Assembly (NCBI GenBank): GCA_964016875.1 | Contig: OZ024726.1 | Coordinates: 51,510,825 to 51,574,824 of the forward strand | Reading direction: 5' to 3' | Origin: Fallopia convolvulus | Lineage: Eukaryota > Streptophyta > Magnoliopsida > Caryophyllales > Polygonaceae | DNA length: 64,000 nt | In this document: positions 44,664 through 55,922 of the stretch, in pieces | Position numbering within the stretch: the stretch's first letter is position 1 | Layout of the letters: each line of letters begins with the position of its first letter | Position numbers and translations under genes: made by a program | Notes under the pieces: generated by a model | What the model saw: only the letters and a program-made list of their open reading frames with translations | Database searches by the model: none | What the model was told of the DNA's origin: nothing

Positions 44664-47600
44664 GAGCATTGTCCACTGTTACTTAGAATTTAATGCCCAA
44701 GCTTCACTTGGACCACGGGTCGTACTATAAAAACTTTCAAGGGAGCACGCTTGGATAGAGCCTTATGTTCGGATGAATGGAGAATTCGCTATCCTAAAGC
44801 TGGGGTCAAACATTTAATGGCTCCGCATTCTGATCATTGTCCTCTGTTATTGCAAACAAACCCCAATGGCATGCTAATCTCGGGACGGAGGCCTTTTCGG
44901 TTCCTTGCTGCATGGCTGACTCATGATTCTTATAGAGAATTTATGGATGATTGTTGGCGTTGTAATCTTGACCTCTCTGCTTCTCTAACAGACATTAGAG
45001 ATCAAGTGTTGAATTGGAATAAACACGTGTTTGGAAATATTTTCAAACGGAAAAGACAACTATGGGCTCGGCTTGAGGGATTGCAGCGTCGTCTTGCTTA
45101 TCGGCCGCCTTCTTTTCACATCCAACTGGACCGTGATCTACGTATTGAACTGGAGAAAGTGTTGAATCAAGCACAGCTCTTATGGTTTCAAAAAATCGAG
45201 AGCGAGTTTTTTAGTTGATGGTGATCGCAACACAAGATTCTACCATCTCTCCATGGTTATCCGTCAGAAATTGAATAGAGTTTCTGAATTACAGAATGAT
45301 GCTGGCATCTGGATCTCTGATGAAGAGGCTATTAAACAAATAGTGTGTTCTTTTTTCCATGCTTTATATACTGAAGATGGCACTTCTGATCCGATTTCGA
45401 ACCTTGTCCATGGTTTCCCGACTCTTGATGTTGATACCGTTACACATCTTTCAAGGCCCTTCATGTCGGAAGATGTTTGGTACGCCCTGAAGATCATGAA
45501 CCCTTATAAGTCTCCAGGCCCGGATGGTTATCCGGCAATTTTCTACCAAAAAAATTGGTCTTGTATCGGCCATCAAGTTGTGGAGATTGTTCTGAATTTC
45601 CTAAATAATGGGGTAATGCCTCATGGCATGGTGGACGCTCTTATGGTTTTGATCGCCAAGACCGATTGCCCTTCTATTGTTGCGCACTTCAGGCCGATCT
45701 CTCTCCTCAACGTTTGCTTCAAAATTGCAACTAAAGCTATTGTCAATAGGTTGAAACCCATCCTTTCGGATCTTATATCCCCGGCTCAGGCAAGTTTTGT
45801 CCCCGATCGTCAAATTGTGGATAATGTGGTTATTGTCCAAGAGGTTTTGCATTCCATGAACACGATTCAATCAAACAGATGGATGATCTGGAAGATCGAT
45901 CTTGCTAAAGCATATGATCGTATCCGATGGAGTTTTCTAATTCTGATATAGGTTGGTTTATCGACTAATCTAGTTGAGATCATTATGCTAAGTCAAACGA
46001 GTGGGAAAACCAATGTTCTTTGGCAAGGTTGCAATGATGGGGAATTCACTCCGACCCGTGGGGTTAGACAAGGTGATCCTTTATCGCCATATTTATTTGT
46101 CATGTGTATGGAAAAACTTTCACACTTGATTCATGAGGTTGTTGCGGAAGGTATCTGGACGCCAATTACGGTTGGTGGAGTGGAATTATCGCACTTGTCC
46201 TTTGCCGATGACTTGGTGCTTTTCGCGAATGCTTCTCCCACTCAGGCAATGGCCATTAAAGGGTGTCTTGAGAAATTTTGTGACTTGTCTGAGTTAACTA
46301 TAACAAGAGAAGCATTTTATTTGCTAATTCTGTTCCGGAAAGCACTAAATATTTGATCAGTTCTTTGGTGGAAATTCCGATTGCTGAAGATTTTGGGAAT
46401 TATCTTGGTGTTCCTACTACTTGTGGAAAGATGTCACAAGAAAATTACCAATATTTATTGGACAAAATGACGAGTAGACTCCGAGGCTGGCAACCGAAAA
46501 TGCTTTCGTTTGCGGGCCGAGTTACTCTAGCCAAATCAATGCTCGACAGTTTGTCAATCTATGTTATGCAGTCTACAAAGCTCCCAAGAACCTTGTGTGA
46601 TGATATGGACAAGTCCGTAAGAGTTTTTCTATGGGGATCCACGGCTGAAAGGAGGAGAATTCATTTACTCTCTTGGGGATAAAGTCACTTGTCCTAAGAG
46701 TGAGGGTGGCCTCGGTCTTCGTCAAATGCTCCAAACCAATTCAGCTCTTCTCGCTAAGCTTGGTTGGCGTACGCTTCAAGAGTCGACATCACCGTGGTCA
46801 AGAATCATTCGTGGAAAATATTTCCAAGGCCGAGCTGATATTGACATGTTCCATAGGTGGCCTCGTGCTTTGAGAACTTGGAACGACATTGTTGAAGGTG
46901 CAAAATTGCTATCTGAAGGTCTTCGGATTTCAATCAAAAATGGGAAAACGACTCTCTTCTGGACTCATCCTTGGGTTGATCAAAAGCCGTTATCGGAGTG
47001 GACTACAACTCCTTTAAATCAGGATCTTGGGGAGCCACTGTCAATGAAATATGGAGTGGTCAGGATTGGAAATGGGACATCATTAATGGTCTTCTTCCTG
47101 CTGCAATACAGATGAAACTTCAGGCTATCTGAGTTGTTGATGATGCTGCTGCTGACGATAAGATATTTTGGGGGATCAACTCTTCATGTTGCTTCTCAAC
47201 TGCATCAGTTATTCGACTTCAGCTTGATGTTGGCCATACAGATCAGAATTTGTACAGCCCTATGTGGAAAAAGATTTGGTCTCTTAAAGTTCAACAGAGA
47301 ATCAAACACTTCATTCACTTGATTGCTCATGATGTTGTGCTATGTAATGCTAACTGTGTCAGGCGCCATCTCGCCACCGATCCAGCTTCCCCTAGATGCA
47401 ATCAACCGGAAACTAGCCTCCATTTACTAAGAGATTGCCCTCAAATTGCTGATGTTTGGCTCGCATTATCGGGTAATCAACTTCCAACCAATTTCTTTAT
47501 TGAGAATGATTTTCTCAAGTGGATTGAGCTGAACTTAAGCTTAGACAAGCAGTGGGGTGCTCTGTTTGCAACTATGTCTTGGTATACTTGGAAAACGCGG

Positions 47601-48307
47601 AATCATTTGGTGTTTAAGCATGAAGATTCTGTGGGTACAATCTCTCGCACAATGACTAAACAGATGGAGTTATTCAATGCAGCTTCGTGTTTTGCTGCTA
47701 AATTGTTGTCCACTGTTGTTACATCCAATCGTGATACAACAGATTCTACTTGGAGGTCGCTGCCTGCTGACTGGCTTACTTTGAACTCCGATGGGGCTTC
47801 CAAGACTGGAATTCAGATGGCAGGTGGTGGAGGATTAATTCGAAATCACCATGGTCAGCTTTTGAAGGCTTACTCCTTCAAGTGTGGTAACTGCAGTGCT
47901 CTAACTGCTGAGCTTTGGGCGCTTTACCATGGGTTGAAAATGGCACGCTAGCTGACTATCGACAAGCTTACTATAGAAAGCGACTCACTGATTGCTTGCA
48001 AGCTCCTCCAAGGTGAAATGATCAAGACACACTCTGATTATCACCTCATTCAGCAATGTCGGAAGATTATCTATGAGGAACCTTGGGAAACGTAGATCAT
48101 GCATATTCCGAGGCATCTAAATAAAGTGGCTGATTGCTTAGCTAATTTATCGTTTTCTCTCAACTCGTTATATTCTAAATTTTATGACTTACCTTTGGAT
48201 GCCCTCGAGTTGTATCTCTTGGATTGCCATCTGGGAGGAATAGACATTGTTAATTAAGTTTAATAAAAGTTATTTTGGGCTCTAGCCCACTTTATGACAA
48301 AAAAAAA
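44664..48307 (+). mobile_element. Plus-strand L1-type LINE, 5'-truncated
   Basis: Coding order: end of endonuclease (RLDRALCSDEW, PHSDHCPLLL), RT (YKSPGPDGYPAIFYQKNW; catalytic FADDLVLFA at 46201), zf-RVT (IWSLKVQQRIKHFIHLIAHD) and a plant-type RNase H (LNSDGASKTG ... ALTAELWALYHGL). Stops and frameshifts at about 45218, 45951, 46330, 46682, 47115, 47950 and 48094 make it inactive. It ends in a short poly-A (48299-48308). An 11-bp target duplication, acataaaaaga, lies at 44653-44663 and 48308-48318. Confidence 0.9.
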
Positions 48308-48446
48308 ACATAAAAAGACCCCTTGAACCTAAAGTTCCATGCTTTGTGGATAAGCTTCTCATAGTCTGATCTGGTTGTCCAAACGTTTTCAAACCTAAAA
48401 GGGCTATTTCAGCAACGTTAGTTGCTCCAATAGAAAATGTAATTAG

Positions 48447-50429
48447 TGTAATATTTGGGAATATTTCAATATTTTTATCCTATTTTTATGCTCCTTAAAT
48501 TCGTGTTGAGATTACTTAGCCTATAAGTAATCTCGGATAAATAATAATATTTTATATTTTATTTTGAATTTTAGAAAATTATATTTTATAAAGTTTTTAA
48601 CTTAAAATTAATTAATAATTATTTCAGGGTAAAGTTTGTAATAAAGGAGATTTGAGGGTGAAAACCGTAAATTGCCATAAAGTCAACCGACTTCCTCCTG
48701 AATTCCTATATATCTAAATCATATGAATTGCAAACTTACGAAGGCAGAGAAGATCAAAACCGAGAGAAGGAAAAAGAGAGAGAGAGAGGGAGAGGGAGAG
48801 GGAGAGGGAGAGAGAGGAAGGAGGAGTTAATTTCGGAGCGGGATTCATCTATTGGGTCGGTTTTTGGAGTTCAGACGTCGTTTGGTAAGTTTTAATTAGT
48901 TAATAGTTTGTTTAGATTTTGCTAATTTTTCTAGATCTGGCTTTACAATTGATTGGATTTAAAAATCAGTCGATTTATAGTTCTCAGAGGGTATTTTTGA
49001 TATCGGATTTATAATCGGTAAAAGATTTCAGAGTAATTTTAGGGTTTTGCTTTGTAATGATATTAGGGAGACCTTTGATCCAGTTTTTCAGAAAGGTTTG
49101 AACTAGAAATATGTTCTTTTAGATATTTAGTATATTCATGTCAAGTTTTATAAGATTTGGAATTATACACAAGAAGTTATAAAACATCCTGACTTTTCGT
49201 TGATTTTAGGATTAGAATTTGTAAGAGTTAAAAGGCTATTATTATTCATTGGGGTTTATATATGCATATAGGAGCGTGGGTCCTAGGTTGTGATCAGAGA
49301 CGAAGGGCAAAGACAGGCTATCTGTCTTAGACGGGGTTTCGCATTGTATAATAATTAGTGGTTTCTTGGCGTTGGAAATTTGTCCTCAAGGTAAGTCGTT
49401 TACGACTTGCTCAGTTGTTGTTCAATACTTGTTAGACTTCATGGTGTGCTTGTAGGATTGGTTTTGGGGTACTAGTCCCTAGATGATTATTTTATGAAAA
49501 AGGTTTACTTGTGTATGATATGTGTGAAAAGAATTTCATTGGGATTTCATTGAATGTGAAGCTTTCGAATATTTTCTCTATGTTGGTACCGTTCTCGGCA
49601 TGGCCATGTGCGTAGTCCTCTGGGTTGAAGTGACGGCTACGTATGGTTATGTGATAGAGAATCGTGCCCCTTCAAAAGAAATCTATGTTTTGGGCAAGTG
49701 CTCCCGAGGAGGCTTGACCCGGGGTTAGAAGGATGGAAATTGTGAAGGGTGGGAGGTCGCGCCTCGGCACCTGGGACGTAGGGTTGATAAGCGCCATGGA
49801 ATGGAACGGTGGAAGAATGGTTGTATTGTTTTGTTTGAACTTGTATGTGTGACTGTGTAAGGAAGTTTGACATGTGGTTGTGCTTATGATCTGTGAGAAG
49901 TTAATGTATGGATTTATTCATGTGAATTGTGCTTGTGTGAGTGTTAGGTACTTGATTGGTTTTTAAACGTCTTACTAGTACCGTATGGATTCTAGCTTGT
50001 ATTAAAATGGTAGTTGACCCTTCGGGGACTTGTTTTCTTTATAGTTTCAGGTAAAGACAAGGGACCCATGATGGAACCTCGGCTGGATGATGGAACAGGT
50101 CGTTGAAGGCCGTGTCATTAGGTTGGGTTCGTTTGGGAGAAATGGTGGTTAGTTTTTGGTATCTTTTATCTAATGTCTTGTTTTGATAAAGAAAGGGTAG
50201 TGGTATGTTAATGAAATGTTTCTAGGAAGTGTTGTAAATTATGTTGTTTTGGGTTTCATGCATGTTTTCGATACTTGGATTGTATAAATATCGGTTGGAT
50301 GTTTTATTCATGTTTTCTCGTCGTGCTCGAGTTGCAAGATCCAAGTGAACTCGTTGTCAAACTAGCCTAGGTAGTACCTAGTAAGGTCTACTACCGAGTA
50401 GCGCCCCTATTTAAAGACGGGGTGTTACA
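48447..50429 (+). mobile_element. 2.0-kb solo LTR (Tekay/Del-like ends)
   Basis: Starts tgtaatattt, ends cggggtgttaca and has a perfect 5-bp target duplication (attag, 48442-48446 and 50430-50434). No coding region. An AG-rich microsatellite (gagaga/gagggagagg) lies at 48775-48822. The end motif is the same as in the 3-kb solo LTR, but the bodies do not look alike. Confidence 0.85.
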
Positions 50430-51797
50430 ATTAGACAATGATATGAGGAAGTAAAAGGGTGGTGTCTAACCGTCATATCAGGGTATAGCATTTTAATATT
50501 GGATGTAGGAGGACCCGATCCAATTTTTCGTAGGTATTGTCAATGTTGGAAGAGGTCTTCCTCCATGTGTAAGGAAAACTTTTCATTGTAGCATTAATTA
50601 GGTTAAAATTATTGTGGGAGTCTAGGAGGCGACGGAATCTATGGAGTCCATGTAAGGAACTCCCAACTTATCACTCGGGTTTTCTATTTCATTTAGGTCT
50701 CCTACCACAATGGCAGGAGGCTTACTTTCATACTAACTTAATTTTGTGTGTAAACAATTTCCACTAGCAAGTCTTTTTTGATTAACAACAAATGATATTC
50801 TATGGGTATCTAAAATGGAACACTGGATTTTTATGTCCACCGACGAATAATAGGTACACCAGGATTCCTGAAGATGATATAGTGAGTCAGGGTGCTGCTG
50901 GACAAGCTCTTAGGGAATAATCTCTTTCTTTTTTCTTCCTTTTTTCCCATGACGACTAGGAACAGGCAAATAAAAATTTCACTTTGAATTTCGGACCTCA
51001 ACATCCTGCTGCTCATGGTGTTTCGCGATTAGTATTGGAAATGAACGGCGAAGTGGTGGAACGTGCGGAACCACATATTGGATTACTCTAGTGCGGCACG
51101 AAGCCGCTGACGCCGAGTCGGCTCCTATGCCGCTAGCTATGCCCTGCTTGGTCCCCCGACACGGTTGAGGTTCCGTAGCACTAAGCACCGGGCTAAGGGG
51201 CGGTTGAGCAACTCAAGCGAACCGCCCTACCTTACTACAACATAAGGACAGAAGGGAGAAGGTTGTGACAGTGGCCTCGTTATCCACATCTCTAGTCGGA
51301 TGAATAGAGGACCGACCGACCCGGGTTTTCACGAGCATTGGTGGGTCTTGGAGTTCTTGTCAAGGGCACTAGGGCATACCCCGGGGTGATCATCACCACA
51401 TGCACCTCACAGCCAGCGGGGAGGATGGCACTACTGGCAAAGACGGTCTGGCGAAAACGCCGCAGGCGTGAAGCGTGGTAGGCCTGCGCCGAGGGAGCAT
51501 AGGGGAAAAGGAACCCGAACGGTGGAAGAGCCAGGAGAGGCCAGTTCATTTGACGGAAATGGAAGGCTTTTCCCCTATTAGAGAGAGCCAATGTTCATAA
51601 AGGGAGGTGCATGAATTCTTGGAAAAAGAGGTTATTCAATAAAGAATGTAATAAAGCAAATTAAATGAACAGATAGAGTCAACGGTACAACAGACAGCGC
51701 TGCCTACACGCGAATTCGCTTCCAAGGTCGAGCAGTCTCAATAAATTTCACTATAGGTTCTGAAGGAAATGTTGGGTTGGGCCACCTCGAATGGAGT

Positions 51798-51831
51798 GAG
51801 CCGCATGCGGGGAGACCCGCACGTACGATTT
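51798..51831 (+). ncRNA. Group II intron domain V, nad7 intron 1
   Basis: Folds as a 34-nt hairpin gagccgcatgcgggg-aga-cccgcacgtacg with the AGC-type base of domain V. It is missing from the NUMT 1 copy. Confidence 0.75.
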
Positions 51832-52284
51832 TTAGGGTGATTTGGTCGAAATATCGGCCGGCGCCCACCCGACTAGAGGGACTGAGAAATTAATAGAGTA
51901 CAAAACTTATCTTCAAGCTTTACCTTATTCTGATCGTTCAGAGGGCGATCGCGGAGTCATAGAATGAAGTCCTCCGTTTCTTTCGGAGGTGCTGACCCGC
52001 AGCGAAGCAGAGATGACTAAGTGACATATAGAATATGGCGACGACAACAACATGTTGTAGAAGGAGATAACAGGTGGAGCCAACAACCCACTAAGACTAA
52101 GGTATCTACAACTACATCCCCGAGTGGCAGTCAAACGAGGGCGTGAATGCGAGATGCTAGTGAAATGATCAATCGTACAGAGTTTAGGGCTGCTTCCTTC
52201 CCACCGTGTCCTTCCTTGTGTTATGCAGTCATTTTCCAATATCATGGAAAAGCATGGCCTGGGGCTAAGGTAACTCAAGTAGGA

Positions 52285-52318
52285 GAGCCGTGTTATGGGT
52301 GACCTTATTGCACGGTTC
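52285..52318 (+). ncRNA. Group II intron domain V, nad7 intron 2
   Basis: The hairpin starting gagccgtgttatgggtgacc lies about 80 bp before exon 3, the usual place. It closes with gcacggttc. Confidence 0.7.
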
Positions 52319-53650
52319 AGAGAGCACTTGTGTATGTGATGCAAGTGAACATGTACGAAAAAGTTGTATCTATGGCGAGTTCTTCGTTCCGTCGTCGACC
52401 CTATCTATGTTTCTACGATGGCCCAAGAACACGCTCATTCTTCAGCCATAGAGAGACTTTTGAATTGCGAGGTACCATTACGAGCTCAATATATACGAGT
52501 GTTATTCCGTGAAATAACTCGAATTTCAAATCATTCACTTGCTTTAACTACTCATGCTATGGATGTGGGAGCATTAACTCCGTCCATGTGGGCTTCAGAG
52601 GAGCGAGAGAAATTGTTGGAATCCTATGAAAGAGTCCCGGGAGCCAGGATGCATCCCAGTTTCATACAACCAGGTGGAGTGGCACAAGATCTTCCTCTTG
52701 GCTTATGTCGAGATATTGATTCCTCCACACAACAATTTGCTTCTCGTATCGACGAATTAGAAGAGATGTCAACCGGCAACCGTATCTAGAAAAAACGATT
52801 AGTGGATATTGGTAGTGTCACTGCACAGCAAGCAAAGGATTGGGGATTCAGTGTTGTAATGTTAAGAGGTCATGCGACATGAAGACATTGATAGCAATAT
52901 GGGGGAAGTTCCCATCAGGCGACAACGGTTCTGCCTGACCCTACTTAAGCATGCATCTTATGTCAGTGAAGACTTAGTGTGAAACCTTGGAGCTTACGTT
53001 AGAAGAAGGCTCGGGGCTAGGGTGAGCTGAGGGGGGGACAACGTAAGTGAGCGAATGTGTGTAAGCCCAGTCAAACATGACTGTTCTAGGCGGGGCGGGC
53101 CGCCCACCTTCGAATGGTGTTGGTCCGTAGGATCGTGAACGGATTCGCCTCTGGCCTCTGGGCACGTCGGAACCGCATGAGTTCACTGGGGTGGAGCACG
53201 GTCCGCCAAAATTGGCATAGGTTAGGTGCTATTGATGGAACATGTTAAGCCTATCTTTCTCCATATGGAAGTGCTGCGGGCACATAGAAATGTGGGTAAA
53301 GGAAGCCTCAAAAAGCGAAGGCCGAGCTGTAGGTCACGTGACCTGCACTGAGTTGGTGGCTGACTGGGCTTTTTCCTTTCTCAAAGGAGATCAGCTCGCC
53401 TTCTTGTTATCCAAAAGTCGGTCGAATCGGGCCTACCCCGCGAACGTCCTACACCCCCTTTATTTACTAATACTAATTAGGGAAAGAAAGCCTCAACCAG
53501 AACCACATTCCTTTTGCGTGCGGATGTAGTTAAGTGTCTGACTCTATTGGTCATAGTTTCTTGCTGTTGCGGTCGGTGCTCGTTTGCGCGCGCGTGAACC
53601 ATCCTAACAAAGAAGGAAAGGATGCCTCTCGGGGCATCTGAGAATGATTC

Positions 53651-53684
53651 GAGCCGTATGAAGGGAAACTCTCACGTATAGTTT
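53651..53684 (+). ncRNA. Group II intron domain V, nad7 intron 3
   Basis: The hairpin gagccgtatgaagggaaact is closed by ctcacgtatagttt. A long GT/G run follows directly. Confidence 0.75.
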
Positions 53685-53685
53685 G

Positions 53686-53693
53686 TGTATTTT

Positions 53694-53725
<32 letters not shown>
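53686..53725 (+). repeat. Microsatellite (GT)n(G)n
   Basis: A tgtgtgtgtgtgtg stretch grades into about 17 consecutive G between domain V and exon 4 of nad7. It probably expanded from a shorter mitochondrial G run. Confidence 0.85.
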
Positions 53726-55532
53726 GGAGCCCGACAGGGTCCCCCCACTGACTTGGCTCGGGCCTAAGTGAAAGTGAAGTGGTGGGCCTACCCATCCCAA
53801 CCGGGGATATGCTGGGATTTGCGAAGAGCAGCACCTTACGATGTTTATGACCAATTGGATTTTGATGTACCAGTAGGTACCAGAGGAGATCGCTATGATC
53901 GTTACTGTATCCGTATCGAAGAGATGCGACAAAGTGTTCGGATCATTGTGCCATGTCCTAATCAAATGCCTAGTGGCATGATCAAAGCCGATGATCATAA
54001 GCTATGTCCTCCATCACGATATCGAATGAAACTATCCATGGAATCGTGCGTCGTGTGAAACGTAGATCATCGCCGTTCTTAACCGAGACTCCGATTAAGC
54101 TCTGTCTCGGAACCTTTAAAGGTTAGGAGTAAAGCATCCCGAGGTTGGTGCATCTCGTTGGGCGTGGAGAAGCATTGGGAACCTCAATTTCTTTCTTCGG
54201 ATCCCTTTCTTTTCTCGTCCCCCCGCCCCGGCATAGCGCTTTGCTTCCGGTTCTTTGGAAGAGTCAACGGACTTCTTTATTCATTGATTTAAGGGAAATG
54301 AAAGCAAATCGTCTACCAGTTGGAAAGCTAGACATCAAGTAAGTGGCTTGATGAGGATAACTAAGCTGACAAGCCAGAGTTGGCTGCTAGCACAATAGGG
54401 TGGTTCTTTACCGCACCGCAGGCGGACGCGCGGTAGCGTTCGTGGTGGTGCTTCAGGATTCCAATGTACTGCATCCAAGATCAGAACGAGATTGCCGGCG
54501 GGCCACTGTCGTCCCATTCTTGAGTGAGCTGGAGCGCATCCATCTTATCCACTGAATTAGCTAGCTAGAAGCTATCGCTTCGGGTCGAAGCACTAAAAAA
54601 AAGGACCGGGAAACACGGCGGCATAGGAACCACGGGACCTCCCTACTAGTAAAGGGAAAACGGAAGTTTTTCTTTGTATAGGTTGGGTTGTTGGGTATAC
54701 GCGATCCTTGTAGTAGACTGAGCCAACATCCAGCTGAGAGAGGGCAGTCTTTAGAAGCAAGAGGGTGGTCGTAGATCAGCTTTGCCTTTTTTATATCTTC
54801 TTCCCGCCCTAGGAGTAGGAGTAGCACAAAAAGAGGAACCCGACAGGGGTATTGACCCAATGATAAACCACTAGCACCTTCCTCGTTGAAGCTCCGTGCA
54901 CTGGGAAAAGGCTCTAGCGACAGGAAACCGGCCACTAATTACAAAGCTCGAATAAGGTATCGAGAGGGCTATCACACTCAGGTGCGAAGCAATTAGCCCT
55001 ATTTGTAAAGTACCCTTCTTCCTATTTAGTTAGGGTAGTGGGTTGAGGGTGGTCTACGATCAGAAGAGTGCTCTCCCTTTCTTTTAAGTAGGCCACTTTT
55101 TCCGGAATGCAATCTGGGATAACCTTATATATAAATATCTTTGATGTTGTCATTTCAAAATGTCCGCTTCAACCGCTCTTTCACCTCCCAAGGAGCAAAG
55201 TTGGCTTGACGAGCGCAGATGAGGAAGCGGGAGCAAGAAAACCAATAATCTCTTTCTTGTCCTTCTACTTAAGGGGCAAAGAGAAGCGCTTTTGCTACTG
55301 AGAAAGCGAACGATCAACGTTCAAGACTTAGTCGAGCGTTAGCGAAGCGGAACGAAGCATCGGTAGCAAAGCTGACAACGCAACGCGTTAGCAAAGCCTC
55401 ATTCTCATAGCGAGGCACTAGCGCTGAAGCCCTATGTGCTATAATATTGAGCCAAGGACGCTCCGCCTTATCTATAGAAGCAGTCAACTGAGTTCTGAAC
55501 GACTCCTTGGTAATGGCTCAATCTATAGATAT

Positions 55533-55566
55533 AAAGCCCTATGATGGGAAACTACCACGTTAGGTC
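55533..55566 (+). ncRNA. Group II intron domain V-like hairpin, nad7 intron 4
   Basis: aagccctatgatgggaaact with closing accacgttaggtct, about 100 bp before exon 5. It is less perfect than the others. Confidence 0.5.
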
Positions 55567-55922
55567 TGGAGAGAGATGAGACCGGTTATATAATAAAGAG
55601 AGCAGATGCAAGCTTTTTCTTTCAATAACCGGCGACTACAGGATCATTGGTCTACTCTACCTCAATTCACCATTTCAAACCTTATACAGAAGGTTTTTTC
55701 GTATCAGCTCCTTCTACCTATACCGCAGTTGAATCACCTAAAGGAGAATTTGGTGTCTTTCCGGTCAGTAATGGAAGCAATCGTCCCTACCGTCGTAAAA
55801 TAAGAGCACTTGGCTTTTCCCATTCACAAGGACTCGATTCTATGTCCAAACATCACATGCCAGCAGATATGGTCACCATCATAGGTACTCAAGATATTGT
55901 CTTTGGAGAGGTGGATAGATAG

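Larger units (their letters stand above)
43511..50837 (-). mobile_element. Minus-strand L1-type LINE, broken by three insertions
   Basis: Pieces in coding order: 50837-50435 (endonuclease end, GDLNEI; later TWRKTSSN and LDRVLLHP), 48446-48319 (WTTRSDYEKLIHKAWNFRFK), 44652-44465 and 43928-43511 (linker and RT start, RQPTATEIKKTVFTSPLTK). Removing the three insertions with one copy of each target duplication rejoins the reading: GSFY continues directly with VLSLLKSQTFEK. The RT after the PDGF region and the 3' end are missing, and NUMT 2 abuts its 5' side. Confidence 0.82.
50949..55922 (+). pseudogene. nad7: nad7, all five exons and four group II introns (copy 2)
   Basis: Full mitochondrial gene for complex I subunit NAD7. 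Exons: 50949-51090, 51874-51942, 52401-52869, about 53800-54045 and 55664-55922 (ending DIVFGEVDR). Lesions: a one-base loss in the A run of exon 1 (142 nt instead of 143, stop soon after), a four-base ctat duplication at the start of exon 3, and TAG in place of a conserved Trp codon at 52787. Codons such as the Ser/Pro positions normally changed by RNA editing (for example ISNHSLAL) are unedited, showing transfer by DNA. Intron 1 lacks about 110 bp that copy 1 keeps. Confidence 0.93.
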
